Assembly (NCBI GenBank): GCA_964343305.1
Contig: CAYFJO010000042.1
Location: 1-42,882 of the forward strand
Direction: 5' to 3'
Source: CAYFJO01 sp964343305
GTDB taxonomy: Bacteria; Planctomycetota; Planctomycetia; Pirellulales; Pirellulaceae
DNA length: 42,882 bases
Under the pieces are notes generated by a model that worked only from the letters and a program-made list of their open reading frames with translations, made no database searches and was not told the origin of the DNA. Both the position numbers and the translations under genes were made by a program. Position 1 is the stretch's first letter, and the number at the start of each line of letters is the position of its first letter. Positions 1 through 8,766 of the stretch are shown here, piece after piece.

Positions 1-2
1 CG

Positions 3-1412
3 ACGGGCAACCTCCTGCAAGGCAACACGATCGGCCTCGACTCGGGTGGCACGACAGCCTTGGGCAACGACTTTCAAGGCGTGCGAATTTTCGCCGGCGA
101 CAACAACACCCTCGGCGGCACGACGGCCAGCGCACGGAACTTGATTTCGAGCAACGGCCAAGCAGGCGTCAAACTCGAAGGCAATGCGAACGGCAACACG
201 ATTCAAGGCAACCGCATTGGCACGGACACCACCGGCACGCTCGACCGAGGCAACGACCGCGACGGCGTGTGGCTGGACAATTCTTCGACCAACACGATCG
301 GCGGCACGGTGGCCGGCGCGGGCAACTTGATTTCAGGCAACGGCCGCAATGGCATCTTGCTGGCCTACGGTCCCAACGGCAACGTGATTCAAGGCAACAC
401 GATCGGCACGCAGGTCGATGGCACCACCGCCCTGGGCAACAACCGCGCCGGCGTGTCTCTCTTTCAAGCGTCGAACACAACCATCGGCGGCACGGTTGTG
501 GGCGAGCCGAACATAGTCGCCTTCAGCGGCATTGCGGCCGGAGTCGAAGTTACCGGCGGCACGTCGGCGGGCAACGCCATCCGGCAAAACTCGATCTTCA
601 ACAACGCCACACTGGGCATCGAAGTCGGCCTGGCCGGCGTCAGCGCCAACGACGCCGACGATCCCGACGTGGGTCCCAACCAAAAGCAAAACTTCCCTGC
701 CCTGACGACCGTCGTCCTGACCGGCGGCAACCTCGACATCACTTACTCCGTGCCAACGATCACTCCCAACGCCACGTTCCCGCTGTCGATTGACTTTTTC
801 ATCACCGACGGCCTCACGCGCAGCGGCAAAACCTTCCTTGGCTCAGCCACCTACAACGAAGGCACCACGCCCACAGCCACCGTCTCAGCAGGCGGCGCGA
901 CGGCGGGAACGCTCATCTCAGCCACCGCCACCGATGCCAACGGCAACACCTCCGAATTCTCCAACCCCGGCACGGTCACGACGCCGCTGCGAGCGGCGAG
1001 TCAAGGGACAAGCGTCGAGAGTCAGGAGCTTCAGCCAACCCAACTCCAGCCGATCGTCAACGCGGCGATTTCGATCTGGCAAGACGCCGGCCTGACCACC
1101 GAACAGGTAAACCGGCTGCGATCCGTGGACGTGCAAATTGACGACTTGTCGGGCAACCTGCTTGGCGTGGCGTCCAACAACACGATCGTCATCGACACCA
1201 ACGCCGCAGGCTTCGGCTGGTTCGTCGACTCCACGCCGCTGAACGATTCGGAATTCACCGTTGCCGACACGGATGCTCTGGACCAGATGGACCTGCTAAC
1301 CGCGGTCCTGCACGAATTTGGCCACATCCTGGAATTGGCCGATGTACTGGTCGGTCACGACAATGACCTGATGTTGGGCTGGCTCCAAGCAGGCACTCGC
1401 AGATTGCCCTGA
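3..1412 (+). CDS. Secreted beta-helix protein with C-terminal metallopeptidase-like motif (5' partial)
   Basis: The reading frame is open to the left edge, so the true start lies outside the window. The first ~200 residues seen are repeats of the type GNxIxGNxIGTD, spaced as in right-handed parallel beta-helix (pectate-lyase-like) proteins. A region resembling a bacterial Ig-like or adhesin domain follows. The last ~100 residues look like a domain often found at the C-terminus of giant planctomycete surface proteins. It carries the motif LHEFGHILELAD, an HExxHxxxxxD zinc-site pattern with Asp in the third-ligand position, and ends in AGTRRLP. The beta-helix suggests an extracellular or cell-surface role. 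Whether the HEFGH site is catalytic cannot be told, since the usual Gly after the second His is replaced by Glu. I am confident of the fold class and uncertain of function. Confidence 0.8.
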   Translation, partial: TGNLLQGNTIGLDSGGTTALGNDFQGVRIFAGDNNTLGGTTASARNLISSNGQAGVKLEGNANGNTIQGNRIGTDTTGTLDRGNDRDGVWLDNSSTNTIGGTVAGAGNLISGNGRNGILLAYGPNGNVIQGNTIGTQVDGTTALGNNRAGVSLFQASNTTIGGTVVGEPNIVAFSGIAAGVEVTGGTSAGNAIRQNSIFNNATLGIEVGLAGVSANDADDPDVGPNQKQNFPALTTVVLTGGNLDITYSVPTITPNATFPLSIDFFITDGLTRSGKTFLGSATYNEGTTPTATVSAGGATAGTLISATATDANGNTSEFSNPGTVTTPLRAASQGTSVESQELQPTQLQPIVNAAISIWQDAGLTTEQVNRLRSVDVQIDDLSGNLLGVASNNTIVIDTNAAGFGWFVDSTPLNDSEFTVADTDALDQMDLLTAVLHEFGHILELADVLVGHDNDLMLGWLQAGTRRLP

Positions 1413-1537
1413 ATCTGACCCGTGGCGCGTGGACCCTTGCCCGGCCGATCTACGTCGTCATTTGGCCTGCGCAATGGTGGCATTCGGACTTGCCACGCTG
1501 TTGTCAAAGCCGATGCAAGCTGCCTTGTGGTTTCAAT

Positions 1538-2092
1538 TCATTGCACCGCTTTTTTGAACAGCAACCGTGTTGCCTTGCTGCCAACGACCAATCCCACTTC
1601 GTCCGGCTTCATATAGATCCAGACTCGGAAAAGCTCGTCGCGCCCCAACAACGCCGAGTTCGCCGACCCTGTCGTCACGCGGCTGTCGAGATACAAAATC
1701 GTGTCGTGGCGTTCGCGCAAGTATTCTTCCCGATCCGCGCGGACCGACTTGAAGATCTGATAAAAGTGTACGTGACGGATTGGTTCAAAGATCAACTCGA
1801 TGTGCCGGCAACTGACCGTCTTGGTCGTCTCCAGCGTCCAGATCATGGCTGGAGCGCTGTTGAAGCCAATGCGTCCAAACTCGACTTTTCGAATCTTGAA
1901 CAAGCCGTCGTGTTGCAGGTCGTAAGCGTTGAAGACCACCGTCTCCAAAGGTTTGGGCAACTGCTGCCAGGAGATGTTTTCCTTCTTGTCGTTCTCCAAG
2001 TCGTCTTCGTCTTGGGCTCGCGCAGAAATCGCGTTGACCAGCACGAGCAGCGCCAAGGTGGTTTTACCGGTGATTCGCAACATCGTATTCAT
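1538..2092 (-). CDS. Hypothetical secreted protein (184 aa)
   Basis: The N-terminus (MNTMLRITGKTTLALLVLV followed by NAISARAQ) is a typical Sec signal peptide with a likely cleavage site after ARA. The mature part is about 160 residues, mixed alpha/beta in character, with no motif I recognise. It is rich in charged residues and has one Cys in the middle. It lies 19 bp downstream of the 443-residue propeller gene on the same strand, so the two are probably co-transcribed and may act together outside the cytoplasm. A second in-frame Met three codons in could also be the start. No function can be assigned. Confidence 0.75.
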   Translation of the reverse strand: MNTMLRITGKTTLALLVLVNAISARAQDEDDLENDKKENISWQQLPKPLETVVFNAYDLQHDGLFKIRKVEFGRIGFNSAPAMIWTLETTKTVSCRHIELIFEPIRHVHFYQIFKSVRADREEYLRERHDTILYLDSRVTTGSANSALLGRDELFRVWIYMKPDEVGLVVGSKATRLLFKKAVQ

Positions 2093-2111
2093 GTTCCAAT
2101 TCCAAACGTAG

Positions 2112-3443
2112 TCAAGGAGTGCGCTCGGACTCCGGGATGTGGATGACCGTCATCGCGCAAGTGTCGAACGGAACACGACCTCGCCGATCCGGTCCCCCTC
2201 GGTTGCCATTCCAGGTGACGTACAACTTCTCGCCTTTGGCGTCGATCGCCGACCCAAACGTACCCAACAGCGTGTAACCGTACTTCTCCAAATAGAACGG
2301 ATGAAGAAACGCAATGACTTTCTTCTTGCGCGTTTTCACATCGAATTGAATGACCGGTGTGCCATCACGCTGGCTGCCGCCGTGGGCGCCGGGGATGTAA
2401 TAGAGATAGCGGCCCGTCGGATCGACGTCGATGCTGGTGATGTAATCTTGCGATGCGACGGCGGCGCTGCCGAGCTTGTTGATCTTCTCCGACTTCGTAT
2501 TGAATCGAAACAACGTCGCGTCACCTCGTGTGGATACCGTGTAGACATAGCCGTCCGCTGTCTCTTGAGTGGCGGCTCGCAATCCAATTGAACCATCGAT
2601 CTGCTCCGGGGGCTTGCCCGATGCCGGATCATATCGCATCAGCGGACCATCATCCTTGCTGGTGTAGTAAACGCGCCCGGTTGTCGGCGAGAAAATTATG
2701 TATCGATATGGACCGTCGGTTGCCGTGTGCAAGACCTTCTTGGCTTTGACGTCGTATGCAAAAAACTGAACTGGGTCGGTGCGATTCCCTGCGGCTGTTC
2801 CGCCGTAGAAAATCAGCCGCTGGGGATCGAGCACACTGGTCGGGATGCAGTGCTTTGGCACGGGCCCTTGTGCGACAATCTCGGTTTTGCCCGACTTCGG
2901 ATGATGGCGAAGAATCCAGTCGCCTTTGTAGTGATACTTGTCAATTGTCACGCGCGTCGATCCGCGATGGGTGGCAAAGTACAACCAGCCGTCAGCTCCC
3001 ATGTCGATTCGGCTGTGAATCTTGCCCGGCACATAGTGGCCTTCCGGCATCTTCAACACTTTTTGAAGGTCGACCAGCGTGCGGATTTTCTTCGCCACCG
3101 GATCATATTCATACACAAACGCGTTGCCTTTCGGACCCTGATGGTCGCCAATCGCCGAATAGTATTTTCCATCGGCAGCCAGACTGTCACCCCAAACCGA
3201 CCAAGGATTGCCGGGATAGGTCTGCTGCGGATAGTAGAGAAAATCAACGGTCGGCGGAGTCTTGGCGATTGCCACTCCTGGCAAAATGTTTTCGCCAGGT
3301 TTTAGAAAACTCTTGGACGAGTCCGTGGCGACCGTCTTGCCACCGGGCAGTTTCGGCGGGTAAGTCAACTCCTGCCCTGGCAACACATCAGCACAAAACC
3401 AGTAAACGCCGGCTGTGAGCAAAACCAATCGCATCCAACACAT
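2112..3443 (-). CDS. Secreted beta-propeller-like protein (443 aa)
   Basis: The start at 3443 has a good ribosome site (AGGAAGG about 8 bases upstream). An N-terminal hydrophobic stretch (LVLLTAGVYWFCADVLPG) acts as a signal peptide. The body is built of ~50-residue units with patterns such as YYSAIGDHQG, DGWLYFATHRG, GRVYYTSKDDGPLMRYDPASG and DPTGRYLYYIPGAHGG, which are typical blades of a WD40/SMP-30-like or lactonase-like propeller. No catalytic residues can be named. It heads a two-gene minus-strand unit with the 184-residue secreted protein and is divergent from the aminotransferase gene. A role in binding or turning over an extracellular ligand is an inference from the fold only. Confidence 0.8.
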   Translation of the reverse strand: MCWMRLVLLTAGVYWFCADVLPGQELTYPPKLPGGKTVATDSSKSFLKPGENILPGVAIAKTPPTVDFLYYPQQTYPGNPWSVWGDSLAADGKYYSAIGDHQGPKGNAFVYEYDPVAKKIRTLVDLQKVLKMPEGHYVPGKIHSRIDMGADGWLYFATHRGSTRVTIDKYHYKGDWILRHHPKSGKTEIVAQGPVPKHCIPTSVLDPQRLIFYGGTAAGNRTDPVQFFAYDVKAKKVLHTATDGPYRYIIFSPTTGRVYYTSKDDGPLMRYDPASGKPPEQIDGSIGLRAATQETADGYVYTVSTRGDATLFRFNTKSEKINKLGSAAVASQDYITSIDVDPTGRYLYYIPGAHGGSQRDGTPVIQFDVKTRKKKVIAFLHPFYLEKYGYTLLGTFGSAIDAKGEKLYVTWNGNRGGPDRRGRVPFDTCAMTVIHIPESERTP

Positions 3444-3537
3444 GGGTCATCCTTCCTGTTTCTATCCATTGTAACCGGCCCCTGATGGCGGTGCCATTGA
3501 AACTGGCGGGAACATCTGCCATCGGTCACGAACAACG

Positions 3538-3544
3538 TTATAAT
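3538..3544 (+). promoter_or_regulatory. Candidate -10 element upstream of aminotransferase gene
   Basis: TTATAAT lies 36 bases before the ATG at 3580, inside the 12-mer GTTATAATCGCG. The identical 12-mer occurs at 39544-39555, upstream of the 884-residue propeller gene. No good TTGACA-like -35 box is visible at 16-18 bp spacing, so this is a candidate only. Confidence 0.4.
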
Positions 3545-3579
3545 CGCGGTCTCACGCACCCACCAACACCGAGCGTTTC

Positions 3580-4959
3580 ATGAGCACCAGCAGCGAACTC
3601 CCCGATCTAATCTCCGTCGCCCAAACCAGCGAAGAGCAGTTTCTGCGACAGATCTTTGTCCGCGATCAGATGGCCGAGTGGTCGAAAAACCCGTTCATTC
3701 TCGAACGAGCCGAGGGAGTCCACTTTTGGGACACCACCGGAAAAAAGTACCTCGACGGCATTTCGGGCATCTACGTCGCCAACGTCGGGCACAACAACCA
3801 ACGAGTGATTCAAGCGATTCGCGACCAATTCGATTCGCTTTCGTTTTCACCTCCGATGCACGGTACGAATCCGATCGCGATTCAACTGGCCAACTTGCTC
3901 GCCGAACTCGCACCCGGCGATTTGTCGTCGGTCAAATTTCAGTGCGGTGGATCGGAAGTGACCGAAGCGGCGATCAAGCTCGCGCGGCAATTTCACAAGC
4001 TGACGGGCAACCCAGGAAAATACAAAATCATTTCGCGTTATCAATCGTGGCATGGTTCGACGTTGGGTTCACTGTCAGCGTCCGGATTGAAATCGCGCAA
4101 GACGGTCAATGAACCGCTGGCACCGGGTTTTTTGAAAGTGTTTCCGCCGACGTGCTATCGATGCCCGTTTGGAAAGGAATACCCAGACTGCGATATCACT
4201 TGTGCGACAATCCTCAGCGATGTGATCGAAATGGAAGACCCCGACACGGTGGCCGCGGTGATGGTCGAACCGATCGGTCACACCGGCGGCATCATCGATC
4301 CGCCGGAAGAGTATCTGCCTATCTTGCGAGAGCTGTGCGACCGCCACAACGTGCTGCTGATCTTCGACGAGATCATCACCGGAATCGGCCGCACGGGCAA
4401 CATGTTCGCGGCCGAGACGTTCGGCGTGGTTCCGGACGTCGTCTGCATCGGCAAAGGGCTGGGCGGTGGGTACGCGCCGTTGTCCGCAATGATTTGTCGC
4501 GCACCGATCGCGGAAACATTTTGGGGACCGATTGCCAAGAACCCCGGCTTTGTCGAAGGGCACACGTTCGAAGGCAACCCCATTTCTTGTGCGGCCGGCC
4601 TGGCAGTCTTGCGCGAGATTATCGAAAACGACCTGTTAAACAACGCCCGCCAACAGGGCGATCGATTGCAGGCGGCGCTGGTCGGTCTGTCAGAGAAATA
4701 CGACTGCATCGGCGACATCCGTGGCAAAGGGATGTTCCTGGGCATCGAGTTCGTCCACGATCGCGCGACGAAAGAGCCGTTTCCGTCGCAAGAGGCATTC
4801 GGTGTTCAAGTGGGACGGCGTGCGTTGGAACATGGTCTGCTTTGCCGCTTCGATCCGAATTGGATCGCGTTGGGTCCCGCACTGACTTTCACCGCCGAGC
4901 AAATCGACGAGTTGGTGGCCATTCTGGATCAGAGTATTGGCGAGACATTGACACAGTAG
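3580..4959 (+). CDS. Class III (PLP-dependent) aminotransferase family protein
   Basis: The 459-residue product has the class III aminotransferase layout. It has an N-terminal segment ending in W-D-x-x-G-K-K-Y-L-D-G, the phosphate-cup region CGGSEVTEAAIKLAR (~122), LIFDEIITGIGRTG with PLP-pairing Asp at ~263, and the Schiff-base lysine in CIGKGLGGGYAPLSA (Lys ~292). HTFEGNPISCAAGLAVL follows. A Cys-rich insert near 192-208 (C-x2-C, then two more Cys) is known from one subgroup of these enzymes annotated broadly as aspartate aminotransferase family; it might bind metal. Relatives use omega-amino donors such as putrescine, taurine or beta-alanine with pyruvate or 2-oxoglutarate. The substrate cannot be told from sequence. 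The enzyme is cytoplasmic. The gene is followed by a REP-like repeat that includes its own TAG stop, then by the ABC-F gene. Confidence 0.93.
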   Translation: MSTSSELPDLISVAQTSEEQFLRQIFVRDQMAEWSKNPFILERAEGVHFWDTTGKKYLDGISGIYVANVGHNNQRVIQAIRDQFDSLSFSPPMHGTNPIAIQLANLLAELAPGDLSSVKFQCGGSEVTEAAIKLARQFHKLTGNPGKYKIISRYQSWHGSTLGSLSASGLKSRKTVNEPLAPGFLKVFPPTCYRCPFGKEYPDCDITCATILSDVIEMEDPDTVAAVMVEPIGHTGGIIDPPEEYLPILRELCDRHNVLLIFDEIITGIGRTGNMFAAETFGVVPDVVCIGKGLGGGYAPLSAMICRAPIAETFWGPIAKNPGFVEGHTFEGNPISCAAGLAVLREIIENDLLNNARQQGDRLQAALVGLSEKYDCIGDIRGKGMFLGIEFVHDRATKEPFPSQEAFGVQVGRRALEHGLLCRFDPNWIALGPALTFTAEQIDELVAILDQSIGETLTQ

Positions 4960-5014
4960 CACAGGCTGCCAGCCTGTTTTCCGCGGTTCGTTTACAGCCA
5001 AGCTGGCTGTGCTA
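4957..5014. repeat. REP-like double hairpin between aminotransferase and ABC-F genes
   Basis: Outer arms TAGCACA (4957-4963) and TGTGCTA (5008-5014) are exact inverse complements. Inside each arm is a small hairpin: CAGGCT-GCC-AGCCTG (4962-4976) and AGCCA-AGC-TGGCT (4996-5008). The first three bases are the stop codon of the aminotransferase gene. The right end stops 12 bases before the ABC-F start codon. A related element lies at 8764-8934. The design resembles a REP doublet (REPIN). Confidence 0.8.
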
Positions 5015-5026
5015 CGAGGGACTACG

Positions 5027-6838
5027 ATGGCGTTGATCACGGTAGACGAATTGAGTATTGGCTTCCGTGGACCGCCGCTGTTGGACGAGGTGAGTTGCCG
5101 AATCGAGCCTGGTCAGCGAATCGGGCTGCTTGGTCGCAACGGTGCCGGCAAAACGACATTCATGCGCATCTTGTGCGGCGAAGAACAACCCGACAGCGGT
5201 CAAGTCCGCTTTGCACCAGGGGCGACCGTCTCGTTGCTTCGCCAAGAAGTGCCGCAACAAATCACTGGCCGAATCGACGATGTTGTGACACAAGGGATCG
5301 CTTCAACGGTCGACAACGCCAGTGACGAACACGAAGCGCAGTGGCGATCGGAACAGCAGGTCAAACAAATCCTGTCCCGAATGGAACTCGACGCCGAGGC
5401 TCGGTTCGAAGTCCTGTCGTCTGGCATGAAACGCCGCGTGTTGTTGGCGCGGACGCTCGTGTCGGAACCGGACATCCTGCTTCTTGACGAGCCAACGAAT
5501 CACTTGGACATCGAGGCCATCAATTGGCTGGAAGACTTTCTCTCGCGCTGGCCCGCTACCTTGATGTTTGTCACGCACGACCGCATGTTTCTCCGCAGAC
5601 TCGCCACTCGGATTTTTGAAATCGACCGCGGCCGCTTGTTCGATTGGTCCTGCGACTACGACACGTTTCTGAAGCGAAAGGAAGCTGCCTTGGACGCTGA
5701 ACATAAGCAAAATGCTCTGTTCGACAAGCGGCTGGCCGAGGAAGAGGCCTGGATTCGCCAAGGCATCAAGGCTCGCCGCACTCGCAACGAAGGCCGCGTG
5801 CGGGCGTTAAAGCAGATGCGACGCGAACGAAGCGAGCGGCAAATCGCCCCCGGCAAAGTGAACCTGCGGATTGATCAAGGCCAACGCAGTGGCGCGCTCA
5901 TCGCCGAAGCCAAAAACGTCTCGTTCTCCTACGATGGCCGCGATATTGTCCGGGATTTTTCAACCACCATCATGCGCGGCGACAAGGTCGGCATCATCGG
6001 TCCGAACGGGATCGGCAAGACGACACTGTTGCGAATCATCCTGGGGCAATTGCCGCCCCACGATGGCAACGTTCGACTGGGAACCAATCTGCAAATCGCC
6101 TATTTCGACCAACTGCGCGAGCAACTTGACGACGAGCAAACCGTCCAAGAAAACGTCGGCGACGGCGGCACCCAGATCCAAATCGGCGGCAAATCGAAAC
6201 ACGTCATCGGCTATTTGCAGGATTTTCTGTTCAGTCCCGAACGAGCCCGCACGCAAGTCAAGTTTTTATCAGGCGGCGAACGCAACCGCATCTTGCTGGC
6301 CAGATTGTTTGCCAAGCCCGCGAACGTCATCGTCTTGGACGAACCCACCAACGACTTGGACGCGGAGACGTTGGAACTGCTCGAAGAACGCCTCATGGAC
6401 TTCGAGGGCACGGTGTTGGTGGTCAGCCACGACCGCGAGTTTCTCAACAACGTCGTCACCAGTACGATTGTTTTCGAACATGGCGCTGTCAAAGAATACG
6501 TCGGCGGTTACGATGACTGGCTGCGCCAGCGACCTGAGCCGCCCCGTGAACCTCCGGCGCCAAAGGGTCAACCATCCAAACCGCAGTCAACAAAGCCGCG
6601 TGCGAACGATCAAAAACGCCGCTTGTCCTACAGCGAACAACGAGAACTTGAAGCCCTGCCAGCGAAGATCGAAGAAATCGAAACGAAGATCGCGGCGTTA
6701 CACGAAACCATTGCCGATCCCAATTTCTATCAACAGCCAAGCGAGCAAATCGCCAGCGGACTATCGCACTTGAAAGAGTTAGAAAATGATCTTGCGGCTG
6801 CGTATGCACGTTGGGAGGAATTGGAACAACATTCATAG
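5027..6838 (+). CDS. uup: ABC-F family ATPase, Uup type
   Basis: The product is a 603-residue soluble ATPase with two ABC domains and no membrane segments. The first Walker A is GRNGAGKTT (Lys ~42), with signature SSGMKRR and Walker B LLLDEPTNHLD. The second Walker A is GPNGIGKTT (~330), with signature LSGGERN and Walker B VIVLDEPTNDLD. A charged linker lies between them. The Pro/Lys-rich stretch near residue 510 leads to a C-terminal helical coiled coil with many E-x-x-E/K heptads, which is the Uup hallmark. ABC-F proteins act on the ribosome, and Uup has also been tied to DNA-branch and transposon excision phenotypes. The ATG at 5027 is preferred over the GTG at 5009 because GAGGG lies about 6 bases upstream and the GTG is inside the REP-like repeat. 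The first signature (SSG for SGG) is slightly non-canonical. Confidence 0.93.
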   Translation: MALITVDELSIGFRGPPLLDEVSCRIEPGQRIGLLGRNGAGKTTFMRILCGEEQPDSGQVRFAPGATVSLLRQEVPQQITGRIDDVVTQGIASTVDNASDEHEAQWRSEQQVKQILSRMELDAEARFEVLSSGMKRRVLLARTLVSEPDILLLDEPTNHLDIEAINWLEDFLSRWPATLMFVTHDRMFLRRLATRIFEIDRGRLFDWSCDYDTFLKRKEAALDAEHKQNALFDKRLAEEEAWIRQGIKARRTRNEGRVRALKQMRRERSERQIAPGKVNLRIDQGQRSGALIAEAKNVSFSYDGRDIVRDFSTTIMRGDKVGIIGPNGIGKTTLLRIILGQLPPHDGNVRLGTNLQIAYFDQLREQLDDEQTVQENVGDGGTQIQIGGKSKHVIGYLQDFLFSPERARTQVKFLSGGERNRILLARLFAKPANVIVLDEPTNDLDAETLELLEERLMDFEGTVLVVSHDREFLNNVVTSTIVFEHGAVKEYVGGYDDWLRQRPEPPREPPAPKGQPSKPQSTKPRANDQKRRLSYSEQRELEALPAKIEEIETKIAALHETIADPNFYQQPSEQIASGLSHLKELENDLAAAYARWEELEQHS

Positions 6839-6905
6839 CTCTTGGCGTGATATCATGTCGAGAACTGTCCAGAATGTTTCAACAGTCCAGAACAAGGGTT
6901 GAACA

Positions 6906-7820
6906 ATGATGAGTCTTGCAGGCACGGGTTCACGATTTCTTGCCGCCCTGATCTTTGGCATCGTTCTCCTTCTGCATCTGCCTGCAGCCATCGCGGAGCC
7001 ACCCCGCCTGTTGTTCGTTCAATCCATCGATGGCAAGCAATCGCGTCAACTGGCCAAGGACACGGACTATGTCGTGCAAGGATCGCCCGATTGGTCGCCC
7101 GACGGGAAACAGATTGCATTCGACGCCTGGCGCGAGCCGGAGAAGTTTTCCAACGTCCACATGTTCATCATCAACGCGGATGGCACCGGTCTGCGAGACC
7201 TTGGTGCGGGAGCGATGCCGAATTTTTCACCAGATGGTAAGCGAATTGCATTGTCTTGGTCGGGAGTCCACATCATGAACGTCGATGGCACTGGCAAGCA
7301 ATTGATCGACCGAAGTGGCTGGGGTGCGCAATGGTCACCCGATGGCAAGATGATTGCGTTTGGCAAGAGTGGAAACATTGTCGTTTACGATTTGGAAAAT
7401 AAAGAGAGCCGCATGATTCTTGAGGGTGACCATGCCAGACTCTACGACTACAACTACTGGAATCTTGGCTGGTCGAGAGACAGCAAACACATTTGCTTCA
7501 AAGGTCGACGTCGCGATAACAGGAAGAATGAAGTTGTGGTGACCAACGTCGTCGGGTCTTCGAAAGGATTCAAAGTTCTCTTGAAGCGCGAAACCAACGC
7601 CTGTTTCAAATGGCACGCCGATGGCAAGCGAATTCTGATCTCGATGCAGGACCCGATGCGAAAGATCTTCCAGTTGTACATGGTCAATCGAGAAGAAAAG
7701 AAACCGCAGCCAAGGAGATTTGTCGGGCAAGCAATCGATGCACACAACCTGGATGCCGATTGGTCGCCGGATGACAAGTGGATTGTTTTCACAAAGCGCG
7801 TCAAGGCAAGTGCTAATTAA
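6906..7820 (+). CDS. Secreted TolB-like (PD40) beta-propeller protein
   Basis: A signal peptide (FLAALIFGIVLLLHLPAAIA) precedes a 280-residue propeller. At least five blades show the PD40 pattern: DWSPDGKQIAF, NFSPDGKRIAL, QWSPDGKMIAF, KWHADGKRILI and DWSPDDKWIVF. This pattern is known from TolB and from periplasmic or extracellular propellers that bind proteins or sugars. There is no TolB N-terminal domain and no peptidase domain, so it is a stand-alone propeller. It starts 67 bp after uup and lies 49 bp before the esterase gene on the same strand, so the three may be read together. The binding partner is unknown. Confidence 0.82.
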   Translation: MMSLAGTGSRFLAALIFGIVLLLHLPAAIAEPPRLLFVQSIDGKQSRQLAKDTDYVVQGSPDWSPDGKQIAFDAWREPEKFSNVHMFIINADGTGLRDLGAGAMPNFSPDGKRIALSWSGVHIMNVDGTGKQLIDRSGWGAQWSPDGKMIAFGKSGNIVVYDLENKESRMILEGDHARLYDYNYWNLGWSRDSKHICFKGRRRDNRKNEVVVTNVVGSSKGFKVLLKRETNACFKWHADGKRILISMQDPMRKIFQLYMVNREEKKPQPRRFVGQAIDAHNLDADWSPDDKWIVFTKRVKASAN

Positions 7821-7869
7821 AACCAAGTAGACCACGTGAATCAGCGATTTCGAAAGGCAAAACCCTACC

Positions 7870-8766
7870 ATGACGCGACGCTTTATCTTTGCTTTGACCG
7901 TTGTTACCGCACTGGCGATTTCCGACGCGCTGGTGGCCAAGGATTTTCATGTCTATTATCTCGGCGGACAATCCAACATGGATGGCTATGGCTCTGTCAA
8001 AGAACTTCCTGAAGAACTGCGCGGCGGAGTGCCGGAAGTTTGGATCTTTCACGGCAATATGGGCAAAGACGGGACTCCGCCAGATGGGCGAGGTTTGTGG
8101 TCAAGACTGAAAGCCGGCCACGGACGCAACTTTAGCAGCAACGGCAAGACGAACAAGTACTCGGATCGATTCGGTGCCGAACTGACGTTTGCTCAACGAT
8201 TGAAAGAAATCTATCCCGATCGGAACATCGCGATCATCAAATACTCGCGAGGCGGAACATCGATCGACGCGGATGCTCCCGCCGCGACACGATTCGGTTG
8301 TTGGGCTCCCGACTGGGACGGCGGCGAAGGCGACGGCAAGGGTATTAATCAATACGACCACTTTCTCGCCACCATGGCCGCTGCTCGCGCGGATTCAGAC
8401 ATCGATGACGACGGACAAAAGGATCGCTTGATCCCCAGCGGCATCGTCTGGATGCAGGGAGAAAGCGACGCTCAAACGAAAGATGTCGCCGATAAGTACG
8501 AGGCAAATCTAACCATGCTGATGGCCCTGATTCGCAAATCGCTCGGCGACCAGTCGACACGCATCGTCATCGGCCGCATCACCGATTGGAAAGTCTGGAC
8601 TCACGGCGACGTCGTCCGCGCCGCACAGGCGTCGTTTGTTGAAGAGGACAAGAATGCCGCCCTCGTGAAGACCACCGATAACTACGGCAACTCCGACCCC
8701 TGGCACTACGATACCGCCGGCTACCTTGACCTGGGCAAGCAGTTTGCCGATGCCTTTGGAAAGTAA
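7870..8766 (+). CDS. Secreted sialate O-acetylesterase (SASA) domain / CE6-like carbohydrate esterase
   Basis: The protein starts with a signal peptide (MTRRFIFALTVVTALAISDA). The mature part of ~275 residues is an SGNH-type esterase. The nucleophile motif is YLGGQSNMDG (Ser ~35), the oxyanion/Asn block is VWMQGESDA, and the C-terminal catalytic pair is in DPWHYDTAGY (Asp ~276, His ~279). These are the marks of the SASA / carbohydrate esterase family 6 group, which removes acetyl groups from xylan or sialic acids. The protein is likely periplasmic or secreted. The stop codon is the first codon of the REP-like repeat at 8764. It fits with the other polysaccharide-active proteins of the window, but no glycosidase sits beside it. 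Confidence 0.88.
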   Translation: MTRRFIFALTVVTALAISDALVAKDFHVYYLGGQSNMDGYGSVKELPEELRGGVPEVWIFHGNMGKDGTPPDGRGLWSRLKAGHGRNFSSNGKTNKYSDRFGAELTFAQRLKEIYPDRNIAIIKYSRGGTSIDADAPAATRFGCWAPDWDGGEGDGKGINQYDHFLATMAAARADSDIDDDGQKDRLIPSGIVWMQGESDAQTKDVADKYEANLTMLMALIRKSLGDQSTRIVIGRITDWKVWTHGDVVRAAQASFVEEDKNAALVKTTDNYGNSDPWHYDTAGYLDLGKQFADAFGK

